The notes under the pieces: generated by a model
Databases searched by the model: none
What the model was told of the DNA's origin: nothing
What the model saw: the letters and a program-made list of their open reading frames with translations, nothing else
Assembly: GCF_041146795.1 (NCBI RefSeq)
Contig: NC_135176.1
Span: forward strand, 29,479,786 to 29,543,785
Origin: Maylandia zebra
Taxonomy: Eukaryota; Chordata; Actinopteri; Cichliformes; Cichlidae
Direction: 5' to 3'
DNA: 64,000 nucleotides
Program-made: the position numbers and the translations under genes
In this document: positions 1 through 26,044 of the stretch, one piece after another
How positions within the stretch are numbered: the stretch's first letter is position 1
How the letters are laid out: every line of letters starts with the position of its first letter

Positions 1-1390
1 AAAAACCATAGCAGTTCACAGATACAGCTCTGCTGAATTTATTTAGAACCTGGCTTGCTGAGGTGGGATGTTATTTTCATCAGTTACCCAGAACATTATG
101 ACATGACGTTGGTAACTTGGCTGCATGCATGTGCACGGATGTCTCAGCAGCTAAGCTTATTTAATGAGTTAGTAGTGCAGGAAACCAACAGAGGAAATAC
201 GAAGGTTATACGTGTTTCACTGAGTCATGCTACTTTTAACAGCATATACTGAGAAAAACGATTAAAACGAGCGTTTGTGGGATGTTTTAATGCTTTAAAA
301 AAGCATATTTTCCTCTGCTAACAGGAACATCGGGTCCAAGGTCAAAATAGACATCAAAAGGTCAAATGGAGGTGATGTGAGATGTGAAATTTTACACTTG
401 CTTCAACTCGTACTAGCCAAATTCCATCAGAAGTGGATGGAAAGTTGGGGAAGAGACTCCACTACTAGCCCTTTTTTTTCTCTTTTACTCAACTGAGAAA
501 CTTTGAGGATTATCCAAAGGATTCTTCACGTCAGTCTAGTTTTTATGCTTGTTCTCTCTGTTGTTTCTTCCATCATGCAAACTTCAACAGTTTGTAGTTA
601 GAAGATTCCAAAGCAGGAGAAAACAATGAATAGTTTTTGGCAATCAGTCAGGAATAAATGTAATCTAATGACAACCTGAAGATGCCCACTGTATAATCAG
701 CAGTGGGTGAGGGCTCGGCATGGTGCTGCGTTGGTAGTCCGTAGGTGGTACGCAGAGCTTTCCAGAACCACGTCTGCATAGCTGTATACAGTCAGTGTCA
801 GAAATATGCGTATGAATATGCGGGCTACACTTGTTCTTGTAAGTGCTGTTTTTCATCACAGTGAGGTAGAAGCGGGGTTAAATTTACTTTGAAAATCTCC
901 TCTGTGGCCTTTGCTTCCGCATCTCATTTTGTGCTATTTTTTTCCCTTCCTCTTTGTTGATCTTCCCTTTTCTGTTGAAGCCGCCTTGTTAACCTATCAG
1001 GATAAGACCTAGATATGGCGTAATCGCTGCAGAGCCACCCGCCTCTGGCTTTTGAGAGTTTGTGAAGCCTCTGTGTTGGTTAAATTCCCACAATCCCCCT
1101 CTCTGCGTGGCCAAAGTGCTACGCAAATGGAAACCACTGCGGGTTCATAAATCCTGCGTTACTCAAAAGCAACTTGGCAGTAAATTTTCAGAAGAGATGA
1201 GGAGACAGTGAAATGTTGGGGGCAAGAGGAGTGAACAGCAAGATGATTAAACAATATGGCGAGCTCATATGAGTTAACTAGTGTTTGTCAGAGTGACAGA
1301 ATGGGTCAAAGTTCATTCAGCGGCCTAGATTTAGCTTTCCAGTGAAAGTTTTCTTTTAGTTGCTGTTCCTGTTTTTCGTTTTTTCCCCAG

Positions 1391-1391
<1 letters not shown>
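1..1391. other. No gene recognised (5' flank or intron of klf8)
   Basis: Ordinary AT-balanced sequence with only short chance reading frames and no splice-flanked frame that resembles a Kruppel-like factor. It lies upstream of the visible klf8 coding exons and could be promoter flank or first intron. Confidence 0.5.

Positions 1392-1486
<95 letters not shown>
1392..1486. repeat. (AC)n microsatellite
   Basis: An uninterrupted AC dinucleotide run of about 95 bases, followed by a pyrimidine-rich stretch. The His/Thr reading frames across it are artefacts of the repeat. Confidence 0.97.
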
Positions 1487-1489
<3 letters not shown>

Positions 1490-1648
1490 GTGCACTTTTA
1501 TCTCCCCTCATCTCTCTTTTTCTTTTCCCGCCATTCTTCTTCTTCTGCTTTCTCTTTCAGTCTCCCGACCCAAGCTCTTCTTCTCTCCCTTTCTCACTCT
1601 CTCATCCTAATAGGATATGTCGAGGGAGGCACTGCTTCCGCTCACCCC

Positions 1649-1662
1649 GTCGCCATGGCAAC
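1649..1662. promoter_or_regulatory. X-box (RFX-type) palindrome
   Basis: GTCGCCATGGCAAC fits the RFX X-box consensus GTNRCC-N2-RGYAAC at every position. It sits about 10.8 kb upstream of the first visible klf8 coding exon. The motif is directly visible; binding by an RFX factor is inference. Confidence 0.4.
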
Positions 1663-1852
1663 CATGGCTCTGGCGGGAGTTGCCGAAAAGACTGTGCAGC
1701 CTGACCCCCCCGCCATCACCACCACCAATCCTCACTCCTTCTCCTCCTCTTTTCTCCTCCACCTTTCCAACCAGTGCTTCTCTCTCCATCTTTCCCCTGC
1801 CCCCTCCTCAATCTCTCTCTTTTTCTAAATCACCACTTATGCCAAAGGGGAG

Positions 1853-1860
1853 CACGCATG

Positions 1861-1903
<43 letters not shown>

Positions 1904-1915
1904 GCAAACACACAC
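1853..1915. repeat. (CA)n microsatellite, slightly interrupted
   Basis: A CA run with GCACGCATGCACGCA at its left edge and CGCGCAAACACACAC at its right edge. More broken CA tracts follow to about 2135. Confidence 0.95.
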
Positions 1916-2252
1916 TGAATACCTGCCAGCACAGCACAGTGAATAGCCCTGTAATCGCTCTCTCTCTCACACGCACGCACACACAGACACACAAACAAAC
2001 AATGAGGCCCTCTGTGCATGCGTGTGTGTCACACTGATGTATTCACATAAACAAGTCAGTTGTCCTCCAGCAAACAGGAGCACTCATGCACAAAGAGACC
2101 ACATCACACACACATACACACAGACACGCACACACTTTCTATTACTCCCTGTGCGTTTGTGTGTGTGAGAGCAAGAGACATGAGAGGTTAGAGAGGCCGA
2201 TTTACTGTGCTTTTGCCAGCAGGGCTTTGGTAGCATGAGTTAGTTAGCAATC

Positions 2253-2368
<116 letters not shown>

Positions 2369-4597
2369 CATCTATGTTGGAGCATTCAGTCCATTCAAAG
2401 GGCAGCACATTCAAAATTTGGGATGCAGAGAGAGAGAGAAACAGGAGGGGTTGCAGTTCAGTGCAGATGCAGTCACCTCTGCTGGTGCAGGATGATGATG
2501 TCATTGTTGGCAGCCCACTTCCTACAGTGCAGAGCTTCCAGGAAGCAAATACATGACTTGGAGAGGAAGCTCTATGTTAGTCTAAAGTTATCTGGAAACA
2601 TGTAGGTCATTAAGTGGATTGGCTGGGGTTCAGTATAGTCGCAGTAAATCATGTTGTCTGTGCGTCAAATCGCAGCACATCCTGGCGAGGTCGTCGGAGG
2701 GGGTTCAGCTTTCCTGTGAGTTACAGGAGCAGCAGCAGCCAGATTTCTATTTTTTTTACCTGTCTGCATCAATAAACAGTTAAGACACTGCCTCTTAGTC
2801 TACTAGAAAAGATAAAGCAGCATGGGACAAAAGGGATTAATATGAAATGACTTCCACAGATTTTCTCCTTCTCAGACTAAGTTGAGATCAGTTTTTTTAG
2901 TATCAGCAAACTATTGTTTGTTTATCTTCCCTTTACTTTTTTCTTAACTGAGTGGATTCTGTCACATTTCAAGCCTGCTTATAGAACAAAATGACTGCCC
3001 ATATGGAAAAGATATATATAAATCTTATAAAGTTTGTATCTGTCTTGTGTGAAACTTGTATGAAAAGCATACAAGAGTGAAAACAGATATAAGATCCCTT
3101 GAAAAATTATAAAAATAAAACTTGTATGTTTTGGATACTTCCTAAAACAATATATGAAAGTAATGAGAAAGTGGCCACTTTCATGAGTAAATCATATAGG
3201 TTTTTACTATTTCTTTTCCATATGGGTGGGTTTGCATCACAAGTTAAACCCGGAAATCATTCGTATGGTCGGCAATCCACGTCTTTGATTTATCCTCAGG
3301 TGTTAAAACCCACCATTAAGGAAAAGAGTTGTGACCAGTTTTAACTTTAAAGTTCAGATAAGTTTAACTCTGAGCCTGCCCACTGCCAGCCTCTGCCCAT
3401 GTGAACACCATAGCAACTCCAACCAGCTGCTGTTCAAACCTTCTGTTTGTGCCGCTCAGCTGATTAGAAGCAAGCTGGCTTAAAGTGAGCGGAGCTCGTG
3501 TCAGACATCATGCACGGATCCACTGGTGCAAGAAGGCCCTGGATAATGAATAGTAGAGTCCAAGAAGGAAGGTGTGAACCTGACAGTTACTATAGTTGAA
3601 ATGGGCTATGGCAACTTTAACACTGTGTAGCATTTTTGTATCAAGAGTACCCTCTCCAGCTTGAGCCGAGTCTTTAAATTATGTGTTTGACATGAAACGC
3701 ACGCACCAACTTCAGGTCGCTGGTAGGCAGCCTCGATCAGGGCGACATGCACAACGTTTAATTTTGCCCAAGTTGTTCCAAGCAGCCTCTCACACATAAC
3801 TTAATACTTTGCATGTGCCTCTGAGATTAAAGAGTAGCCAGCAGACGTCCAAAACTAAAGGCGACGCTTGATGAGGTAATGACATCGTTTCAGTAATGCA
3901 GGCGGCGCTGATTTCTTAAATTACTCTGTCGTCATTAGCACTAGTTCAACAGCATCCCCCCTTGTGCTGGTGTAATTAATGACATCTTGTGGACATGTAG
4001 AAGTCATTTTTGACGTGTCAGGTGGCTGTCGCGTGCAAGTGCCTGTATAATTAATAGTGGGCTTCTTGCCCTGGGTCAAGCTGCTTGTTTCTCATCTCGC
4101 CGCTGTCAACTTGTCATGCTTCTTCTTTAGGTGACAAGCCTTCAGGGTAGGTTATGCTTCACGTAGGCATAGTTTGGATGGCGGGTTGTGTCTAAAGCTG
4201 AAAGTGTTGATCGCTGCTCTGAACGGCCGCGCCGGAAGACAAGGGGGGGGGGGCTGTCAGAGAGAAGGGTGAGACATGATAATTGTTTTAATATGCTTGT
4301 AGATGCGCATATTTTCACATCAAACTTAGATGTTATTTAAACTGGCGAGGGGGCGCAGGGGGGTAAAAAGCGGTGTCAGCAGAGCAAAATATATTCACCT
4401 GTTTCCAGTAAAAACAGACTGTTTCCCAGAGTTAAGCCGAGGTGCCACGGGTGCCAGCGTCTTCGCCGCTGAAACAAGAGAGGCAAAAAATGTTTGAGAT
4501 TTTCCGTTTGTGAAAGTGATGTTGTAGAAGTGTTGGATGGGTTGTGGACTTGACTCGGTTTTGGATTCTTGAGTAAAATAAGCAGGCAAATTTATGT
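2369..4597. other. No gene recognised
   Basis: Non-repetitive sequence with no convincing coding exon, RNA gene or mobile element. There is a short G run near 4243-4252. Confidence 0.5.
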
Positions 4598-4690
4598 TTT
4601 CCCACCCTCAGCTGAGTCTGTCTCACAATGATACTTTTAAACAGCCAGGGATCGAACCACCAACCTCCTGAGCTGCACCTGCTCAAAATG
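4598..4690 (-). repeat. tRNA-derived SINE head fragment
   Basis: Read on the minus strand, it contains GAGCAGGTGCAGCTCAGGAG followed by GGTTGGTGGTTCGATCCCTGG, which is a decayed A-box region and a good B-box. The same wording occurs in the fuller SINE at 52879-53170. The fragment stops soon after the B-box part and lacks the usual tail. Confidence 0.6.
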
Positions 4691-5639
4691 ATTTTCAGTA
4701 ATAATGTTCTGTTTGTAGCGATTGCAACATATTGATCGTAACATAAAAAGATTGCATGCTTTCTTTACCGACTTTAAAAGAAAAACGCTGTAGAGCTATC
4801 AGTGATAGCGAGCCGTCAGGAGAGACAGGCTGTGAACTCTGTCAGACTCTGCTGAACTGGTCAGGTTTTATATCTCTGTAACGTGTCTTGCACACCTGGT
4901 TCAGGCACATTCTTGCAGTTACAGAGAACCTTGTTGGAAACTTGGAAAAATAAAGTGAATTGTAAAGACGGATTATCGGTAAAGGCTTAAAAAAACTGTC
5001 TGCATATGATGAAAGTCTCTGCTGTTATTGTAAAGACGCAGGGAAAGGTTGCTAGAAAGACATTTTTGGGCGTTCCTGCACAATCAGACAGGTTTCGAAC
5101 AAGACCAGTTATGTAAACACTTCTTTGGAAGTGAAAGCAAAGGTATGCACCATGATAGCAGCACGTGCATTTGCTTCAGAGCTACAGCCACTGAACGCTT
5201 TTAGCTGCTTTCCACTAAAGCGGTTTTCAGAGGAACGGTTTATTAATTCATATGAAAGACTCAAAAATAATGGAAACAAGTTTATTATGAACATCCAGAA
5301 ATGACAATATATGGGTAAAAGAGATATTCTTCACCTTATATTTTATTCTGAATGAGCTGTCTGGTCGAGAACTTATCCTCTGTGGACAACAGCTAATATT
5401 TCTGAGCCTCTCGGTAGCATATAATGGATTTCTGGTTCAAGACTTTCTTAAATCAGAGATTATGAATGCAGATCAAATTTTAAAAAGCTTTATCAATGTT
5501 AGACAATAACTTAAAAGTTAAGACTGCATTGAAGTCTCTCTTCTGCTCTACATAAAGCCTCATTCTCACAGGCCTAGACTGGTTGACAACGACCCTGGCT
5601 ACCTCCTGTCATTAGAGAAAAATACGCATTCCCCAACTT

Positions 5640-6110
5640 ATTGGAAGTTGCTGGTGGCCATCATCAGGTGAAATTGATTGCAAAGAGGATGCTGTGTCAA
5701 TACTGTCATTGCTGCAGATGCCTGCAGTTTGCATGGAAGACGCCAACCAGTCTGCAAACACCATTTACTTCATTTACTTCATTTCAAAGTGTTTGCAGAA
5801 GTCGGCATCTTCCGGGCAAACTACGGGAAACTACCCGTTGCAGTCAGAGCAACTACTGCAATCACCAGGTTTTTAGTGCTGGACTCTACCGCTTTGCAGC
5901 CACTTTTCACACTAGCAACTGCCAGCAACCAGTTGCCAACCAGTTGTGGAATACACACCTTTCAGTAGCAGTCAAGGAGCTACTGACCGGTCTGTAGGCC
6001 TGCCTTAGCACAGTGACTGCCAGCAAACACTCTCAACTGGTTGGAGAATTTCCCTTGCAGCTGGTGGTTGTCAAGTGGTAGCCAACAGGTCTGTAAGCCT
6101 GTGTGACTGA
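5640..6110. repeat. Degenerate, internally repetitive segment
   Basis: Short phrases recur in imperfect form: CCAACCAGTTG-like and CAACTGGTTGG-like words, and two copies of GGTCTGTA(G/A)GCCTG near 5988 and 6090. This suggests an old tandem or dispersed repeat. I cannot name the family, and the 118-residue frame across it shows no protein features. Confidence 0.35.
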
Positions 6111-9100
6111 TGCCTAAATTATTTAGTCTACAAACAGCAGATTCTGCACATTCTTATGAATAGATCGGTTTAATATGCCGCAGTATTGTGTAGTATACTT
6201 TTCCTTCATGTCTGATTGTTTTCAATCAGAGATGCAAGCTTAACATTTTCTGTGGCTTGACATACGACTTGATGAACCTGAATCTTTGTACTGAAGCACC
6301 TGCTAATTGGAAAGCTAGTAGAATGCTAATGATACTTCTGAGGCTTTATTTACAACAGCTGTAGCAGAAAGACCAGCTTATTATGCCTACACATGGCAAA
6401 ATCACGTACAATAGCAGCATTAATTATGAGACGAATGCTGTTTGCAACAGATGCATAATTAGTTATTGTGGCTTTTAATTGGGTTTCTCTGATCACCTTC
6501 ACACATTTCCTTTTATGACTTAACCAAAAAGCTGCGAGATGTCATGGTTTACACTGTGAGCGTGTCTGAAGTTGGATTTTTCTTGCTGTGCACATTTATG
6601 CACACCTGTGCTGCGAGCTTTATAGGCAGGCTGTCCTGTGTAGGTGTAAGAGGTGAACAAGTTACTAAGCACCCAGGATATCAACACTGGCAACTCCTAA
6701 TAGGTAACATTAGACTGAGAGTCAACACTGACTGTGGCTAAGACTGAGCTGTGCTAGTATCAGCCTGCTAACAGGTGGGTGAAGCAGAGAGAGAGAAGCA
6801 GAAGGGAGTGTGCTTTAATCCAGGGTGGGGGCACTTGGTGTTGCACTGGGTGGGTAAGGATTTAAGGGGTGGAGCTGCAAAGCTGTGCCTGTGGTTAATG
6901 TCTTCCCCAGCTGTTGTTTATTCTCTCCATGTCCATATCTGACTTCACACTTCATATACTCAAGTGTGCAAACACACACAAATGGAAATGGCTGTCTGCA
7001 AGTGCCTAAACATATAAATTCTGTACACACAGGCACTGGAAATCACAACGAATCCACGCCAGATATGCCTCTTACTTAATTTCTGCTCGCTCCTTCTGTT
7101 TTTCCTCCATTTCCATCTCCGTCCTCCGTTCTCTCCGCTCGTATATAAGCAGTCACCGTGTGTCTGTCTCGCCTCGGGACCTATTGATTTCTTCCTGTTA
7201 GAAAAAAGACAACATTTAAACATCAGACTTAGAGGCCTCAGAGGAGCTAGCTTTGTTGTTTCTTTCCCTCTGTGTGTGCTCTGTGTGTTCTGTTGTTTTC
7301 TTTTCACCACAGCAGATCGTGTTCCCCACCGATGACCAGCGCAGGTGCAGCACGGGTAGTGTTACAAAGTCACCATCGGTCTCCTTTTTCACCATTTGGA
7401 AAATAACATTTTCCACAACAACCCAGGAACTTAAAGTCTTTGTAAGCTGATATTGATACTAGTGTTTAAAGCATAAACTGTATAAAAAAGATGGGTGGAT
7501 TTGACTGAAAAACCAAGGGGCTCTGACTCCAATGTGGTAGCGCTTGTAAATCACAAAGTGGGCCTGCTGTAAAGCAAACGGCGTCTTTATCGTCCTTTTT
7601 GACTCTAATGGGGACCGTAATTCAAAAAGGAACATTGTGTTGTAATAAATATGACTTGAAACTAAAACTAATGACCATAAACTCATCAGGAACGTGTTTA
7701 CTGAGGCCACAGATCAGCGACCCGAGGGCCATTTTCTTGTAGACAGTTTTATAGATGGGCTTTCTTCTGCACTTAGTTTCACACTGCTGGCCAAGGTAAC
7801 TTTACTATTCAGACATCCTTTTTATACAGTCGATGTTATAAAGTGATATTTAGCCTGACAGTTGGTGCTGATACCAGTCCATATTCTTTTGTTTATTGGG
7901 TTTTAGTTATTTCCCCTCTTTCTGTCAGGTGAGATGGCTTTAGTTTAAAAAACAAGTTTTAACGTCAGCTGTTGGCAACATTCAACCTTTAACAAGCACC
8001 TAACATAACCGACGAATATCAACCACTAAATACGGAGTTATTACTTTCTCATAAGCTGACATCAATCAACAAGATAGCTGATACCAATATTTGATACTAC
8101 TTACGAACGACTTAAAAACTCTCCAGATTATAAAATTGGAGCAAAAACAGTGACTTTGAGCGAGGATGCGCTCTCTGTATCAAAGGCAGTTTCTCAGTGC
8201 GACTTTGTGCGACTTTGTTATAGAGGGCTGTCACAGTTTACCCCACTTGTCATGTAACTTGACATCAATAAATTATGTGGCTGCTGACAGTCGAGCATGA
8301 TCGGCCTGTCAGGAGTCTACCTCTCATGTTTAGCGTCACCTGTTAGCTCTTTGTTAGACAGCCAGAAAGTGTGCTTTTCATTTGATCAAGTTGGTAAATA
8401 ATTCCCTGCTTGTGTACTCAAAAATATCGCCACGCAGTGTCCTCTCTGAACACATGAGGTTACTTATAGCCGAGCTGCATTGCAGCTGCAAATCGCTCAT
8501 TATTTGATCTGTATGAAGCCGGGATTAAAGTCCTCTGGACATTTTACATCTTCTTCTCTCTGCCGGGCTTCCTCACCACTACAGCTGCTCCCCACTTTCA
8601 TTCAAGTTAGAGATCACATGAATTAATTGCACGGCGAACACTGTGTGACCCATTTTATGATGGAGCAGATGAACTGAGAAGTGTAGGGTGTGTGTGTGTG
8701 TGTGGGGGGGGGGAGCTCCACTGCTACAGTAAAGGTTTTTCCGTGTATCGTTCTGGCATGTCGGGTTCACTTTTTAAAGGCTTGCAGCTTTGTGTGGCAG
8801 ATTGTTGCCATCGTGTCATTTTAACGACCTCGTGCAGAGATCTAGAGGAAGCTGCCTAGATTCTTTAAGCCATCATTTATTCATATTTACATGCAATTCA
8901 TGCTGGAAATATTCGGACAGTCGCACGGTGTTTGTAATTTTGCAGCCATCGCAATAGATTTTAGCAGCCCGAAAGTTTATGAAGGAAGATGATTCTTAGT
9001 AAATCTCCTGATCTCAGTCCAGTGGAGCATTACTGAGGGAGGGAAGGAAGACTCCAGGCAGAAGGGCATTTCCTGCACGCACTTATAAACATTAACATTT

Positions 9101-9899
9101 TATTTCGATCGCAGTTTTGAATTTAAACTGAAAGTGAGGTGTTCAGTTTCGGCTTAATTGATACTTTACAAATTTTTTGTGGTGGCATACGGAGCTCAAA
9201 TTGTGCCAGTGTCCAAACACAAACTGTTTCTGCTGTTCATTCCCTTAAAAAAATAAAAAAGGTCGAGCTTCAGACATTTCAGAAAAACTGTCCTGAAATC
9301 CTGACTTGCAGAAATGATGTCCTTCAGATTTTCTGTTTTTAAAAGTCTATCAGCTCTTCACTATTTGCAAACATCAATGGTATTTGAAAATACTACTGGG
9401 TGATTGATCCATACTATAATATACTGATGCTGTATTATGAAACCTGGCTGTGTTATTATCGATAATATGCATTCTCTGCAACTGAATAACAGTTTCTGAC
9501 CGAAGGATTGAAAGATCATTTTTGACTTTTATAGTAAAAACACCAAGAGCTTAAACCAAAGCCGATGGCAAAGTGTGGCTTAAAAACTTTTAAATAGGAG
9601 AATAGTTTATACATTTAATCAAGGACATTTATTGGGGGAAACAAAGCCACCGCTTTGACGCAGAGCGGGATATTAAATTGTGAGGAAAGAGCTCTTTTAC
9701 ATCCTCGCTCTTAAGCTAATCACTCTGTCTTCATAGAAAGTGTTTCTTCCTTTTTGGCCCCTCTTTCTTCCCTTCCATCTCCCTTCCTCTGAGATCAGAG
9801 CTCGCGGGCATCCGGAGGGGGTTTTATTTTCTTTTTCTGTCTCTTTTTTTTTATATTGGACTTCAGCCTTTCAGTCTCTTCTTTTGAGGATTTCGCACA
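6111..9899. other. No gene recognised
   Basis: Unique-looking noncoding sequence. A short GT/G tract lies at about 8689-8711. A candidate acceptor/donor pair surrounds roughly 7313-7350 (CACCACAG before, GGGTAGTG after), but the enclosed frame is not KLF-like, so no exon is called. Confidence 0.45.
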
Positions 9900-10620
9900 G
9901 AGTTGTGGGTTTAATCTGAGCAGCTGTGAAAAGAGGAAAAGTGGAGGGGAGAGGAAAATCGAAAAGAAGAAGGGGGGAAAAAAAGAGCGAGTGGGTAGAA
10001 ATGAAGCCAGTGAGGGATGAAAGGGTGAGGTGGTGAAGAAAAACAAGGGTGTGGTTGATGTAAAGAGCGAGAGATGCTGGAAGGAGAGGAGGGATGTGAC
10101 AGACAGAGAGAGAGAGAGAGAGAAAGGTGAAAGGGGTGTGGTCGTGATAGAGAGAGCGAAAAGAAAGGAGTGAGGAGAGGCGGGGCCTAAGCAATGGAAA
10201 GACGAGTGGACCGGGAGGGAAATGGAAGGGAGTTGGTGGTGGGTGGGGAACGAGTGGAAAAACATGGAGTCAGCTGATGGCTCCCAGTTTCCATGGCAAC
10301 GCTTGGCCTTTCCCACCCACTCTCTTTCTCTCTCTTTCTCCTGTCTCGTTCTGTGCCTCACCCACTCCCTCACTTCTTTCACACTTCATTTTCTTTTCAG
10401 TTTTTTTCCCTTTTTTTAAAGACCGTCTCAGTATAATCACGTTACAGCCCAGCTTCTCTTCGCCCATCTCCTCTCTTTTTTTTGTCCTACCTTCTCATCT
10501 TCTCTCTCCTTTCTTTTTCCTATTTGCCTATAAAGTGCTCCTTAAATCCCTCCTCACCTAAGCCGAGTTTCACGCAGGTGCGGCATGTTCCTTTCCTTTC
10601 CTTTCCTTTCCTTTCCTCGC
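9900..10620. repeat. Purine-rich block followed by pyrimidine-rich block
   Basis: From about 9915 to 10260 the plus strand is strongly G+A rich, with GAGAGA and GAAGGGG words. From about 10315 to 10620 it is strongly C+T rich, ending in five CTTTC/TTTCC units near 10591-10617. The long Ser/Phe-rich minus-strand frame here simply reflects this composition. Confidence 0.75.
10287..10300. promoter_or_regulatory. Near-consensus X-box (RFX-type)
   Basis: GTTTCCATGGCAAC matches the right half of the RFX X-box exactly and misses the left half at one position (T where a purine is expected). It sits at the purine-to-pyrimidine switch. Function is inferred only. Confidence 0.3.
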
Positions 10621-12460
10621 TCATTACTTTGTTTTGTTTTTTTGCTTGTTCAAGCCCACTGCATTAGACCACAGTGTAGAAGGTGAGCATTGATATGGAT
10701 TAACCATTGCAAATCGTATCTACAAACAAAAATCAAGACGCTAATCTATTTTAAATCTTCACGTGTCCTGTAATGCTGTAAAAAGGGGGAAAAAGCAGAA
10801 CAACAGGTTTGCTCTGTTGTAACTCTGGCTATTTGGACATGACGCTCACCGACGGGAAAGTTGTTTACCACTTATATTTGTGCCGATGCCACTGCCACAG
10901 CCTCCAGCTGAACTGTGTGACCCGATGAAAGGGCGTAGCAGAGTCTCCACCCTCTCCTCCTCACCCAGAGCCAAACTGTGCTCAGCTGAACTGGACGGAG
11001 GCCAACTCCCGGACTGGAGGCTCGCTGCTGCTCCCTCTCGCTCCAGTTCTCCCGTGTCTCTTTCACTCTTCCTGTGTCTTTTTTTTTTTTTTTTAACTCT
11101 CTCCCTCTCACACAGTACCAGTCTCTCTCTGTACCCATGCAGCCCTTCCCTCTCTTCTGTCTCCCTCACTTTCTCCTCCGCCCCCCCACCCAGTGTACCA
11201 CACTGCAGCCATTGTTCCCTGTGCTTTCGAGCTGCATGGCAGCCGAGTCCTGGCTTGCTGTAGATGCAAAGGGACAATATGAAAAACCACAATGCCTGTT
11301 ATAAGAAAGCATTTTCCTTTGCATGAAGCATTTCTTCAAAGCAAACCTTAACCAATCGCTGTCTGTCTTCATTCACTGAAGAATGAGGTCAGGCCATGAA
11401 AGATGTATGCCCAAAGGGTTGAGGAGGTTGCAGAAGCATCTCTCATTCCATAATTTTCTTTTAATTATATTTTAAATTCTTCTCCTATGGCTGACGCGTC
11501 TAACTACTACAGTACCCACGAGTCTCAGCATCATTCGTTATGTATCAAGCCTGTGATAAAAGTATACCATCATATTTCCTAATATGATCCTGGCATTGCA
11601 TTTGAGTCGGAGAATGAATTGTTCTACTCTTGTGAATATTGATGAAAGTGCACACTTTGGTTTTTCCTGGTGAAATTTGGTGAATGTTTTACACAAAAAT
11701 TGATAGCATTTGTTATTTGAGTTATTTGTTATTTGCACATTGGATGATGGTCCTGATGACAACCAGCAGTGTTTCTCTTCCATCCTCCCCAGTATTTTAC
11801 ACCTTATCTGCTCACAAATATATGCATTAATGGTGTTCTTTGCCATGACCATGTAACACACAGAGTGACTGCAAAGCAGAGAGAGATACAAAGATTCAAG
11901 GTCACCTGTTGTATTCATAACCAGCGCTGTATTTGCATGGACTCTAGTAGAGTAGCTTTGCATGATTCGATTCAGAATAATCTCCAGTAATCTTACAGCT
12001 TGATGGGCCTTGATGTAGCCACTGCCTCAGTTCTCTCTTTCAGGCTCTTAAGCTACTTGTTTTTGATTTTTGCCCCAAACAACAGTAAAAATGAGCATCT
12101 ACCATTGTATCAGTGTGTAATATTAGGTCCCTGTTTAACTACTGTTTCCTCTGCTGTTGTGTTCATTACTGTGGGTTGTTTGGCTCCTGCTGACTTTTTA
12201 AACAATAAACCAGCATGCATTAGCATTTTTCTTTTTTGGCATGCTACACATAACTATGATTACTGCTTCTAATTAATATATCAGATCGCTCTCCTTTGAG
12301 AATAAAAATCTAATTATGTTGAGGATATAAGTTGCCAGGTTTAGAGTAAAATCTGGAATAAAACCAGTCAACTTTAGTTTGCTGAAGCTGAGTTATCGCT
12401 TTGTCCTTTTCTTTCTAACCTTTTCTTATATCTTCTTGTCCACCGTGTTCTCTCTAGCAG
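10621..12460. other. Intron or upstream sequence of klf8, no gene recognised
   Basis: Includes another pyrimidine-rich patch with a T run at about 11080-11094. Frames of up to 148 codons occur, but they are compositionally biased and show no family resemblance. The last bases before 12461 form a normal acceptor, TCTCTAGCAG. Confidence 0.5.
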
Positions 12461-24930
<12,470 letters not shown>

Positions 24931-25930
24931 ACTCTGACTTCCTTCCTTCCTCTCCCCTGATGCCCCCAGCTCCCTATCAAACTGACCTCTGACCCTTTGA
25001 TTTCTCAAAAACAGCACATCTTGTACCAGTGCCCCCACACCTCACACTATACTTCCTGTTTCCTCTCTGCTCTCCTGCGGGATTTTAAACCCACCTTGCA
25101 AATAGAAAAAAAAAGGACTTTACCTTCTCCTCCTCTTCCTCCTCATCTTCATCTCACAGTCATAGGACAATTGTGTCTGTGTGTTTGTTCGGTGGTGGCA
25201 GCAGGATGTTTTTTGCTGCGTGTGTGTGTGTCTGTCATCATTACCGTCCAGCCCAAAAGCAGTCCTCTCTACCATCCTCCGACTCAGTCACACAAGATGT
25301 TGCCTCCTCAGAAAGAGAAAGGATGGACTGAAGGACATCCAGCAGCAGGGACTTTCATGCTTCCATCCATCCATTACATGCATCAGTCCATCCAAAAGGC
25401 AAAGAGGAAGAGGAGGGCTCACACAGATGTCACTTCAGCTGCTCTTTTCTTGATTTACAGTTTTTATTTTGTTCATATCCTGAGTTTGGAATCTACGTGA
25501 CTCCAAAATTTATTTTCTTGGAAGCTAAAGAGACTTCCGAGGACGCCGCTTCCCGCCACTGCTTTTCCAGGAAAAGTTGTTTTTGAGAACTTTGAGTTTC
25601 GTTCCACCCCAGTTATATTTGCCTGAGGCAAATGTGATCTTACTGAATGACCTTTTGATCAAATAACAGGTACATAAATATAAAATACAGCATTACGCAA
25701 AAATGCTCCAGGTATCATTATAGCTCCTTAAATATTAAGTAGCTGCGACTTGGATGACAGTAAACTGCTTACAATTGCTGAATATTTGGACTGTCTTCGG
25801 ATTTCAAAGTGGAGCGTAGAGAAGTGCAGTTCCTGGAGTTCTTTAGTTCCTGGTTCTGTTTGTAAAAGTAAAAGAACCAAAACTCATTTATCATAAATTC
25901 AGATGAGGTATTTACTTAACTGTGCATATC

Positions 25931-25931
<1 letters not shown>

Positions 25932-26020
<89 letters not shown>

Positions 26021-26044
26021 TGTGTGTGTGTGTGTGTGTGTGTG
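25932..26044. repeat. Compound (TG)n-(CGTG)n-(TG)n microsatellite
   Basis: About 57 bases of TG, about 32 bases of CGTG units, then TG again. It lies about 1 kb after the klf8 stop. It has the same architecture as the tract at 2255-2368 and is likewise alternating purine-pyrimidine. Confidence 0.97.

Noticed and set aside
1612-1700. ATG-rich stretch as klf8 first exon
   Set aside because: No donor in frame and no resemblance to the KLF8 start. The ATGs are largely created by the X-box palindrome.
7313-7350. Possible small klf8 exon flanked by CACCACAG and GTAGTG
   Set aside because: The encoded residues do not resemble a KLF8 N-terminus, and the donor is weak.
9795-10382. 195-codon Ser/Phe/Leu-rich frame on the minus strand
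   Set aside because: It only reflects the purine-rich plus strand; the composition is monotonous and no motif is present.
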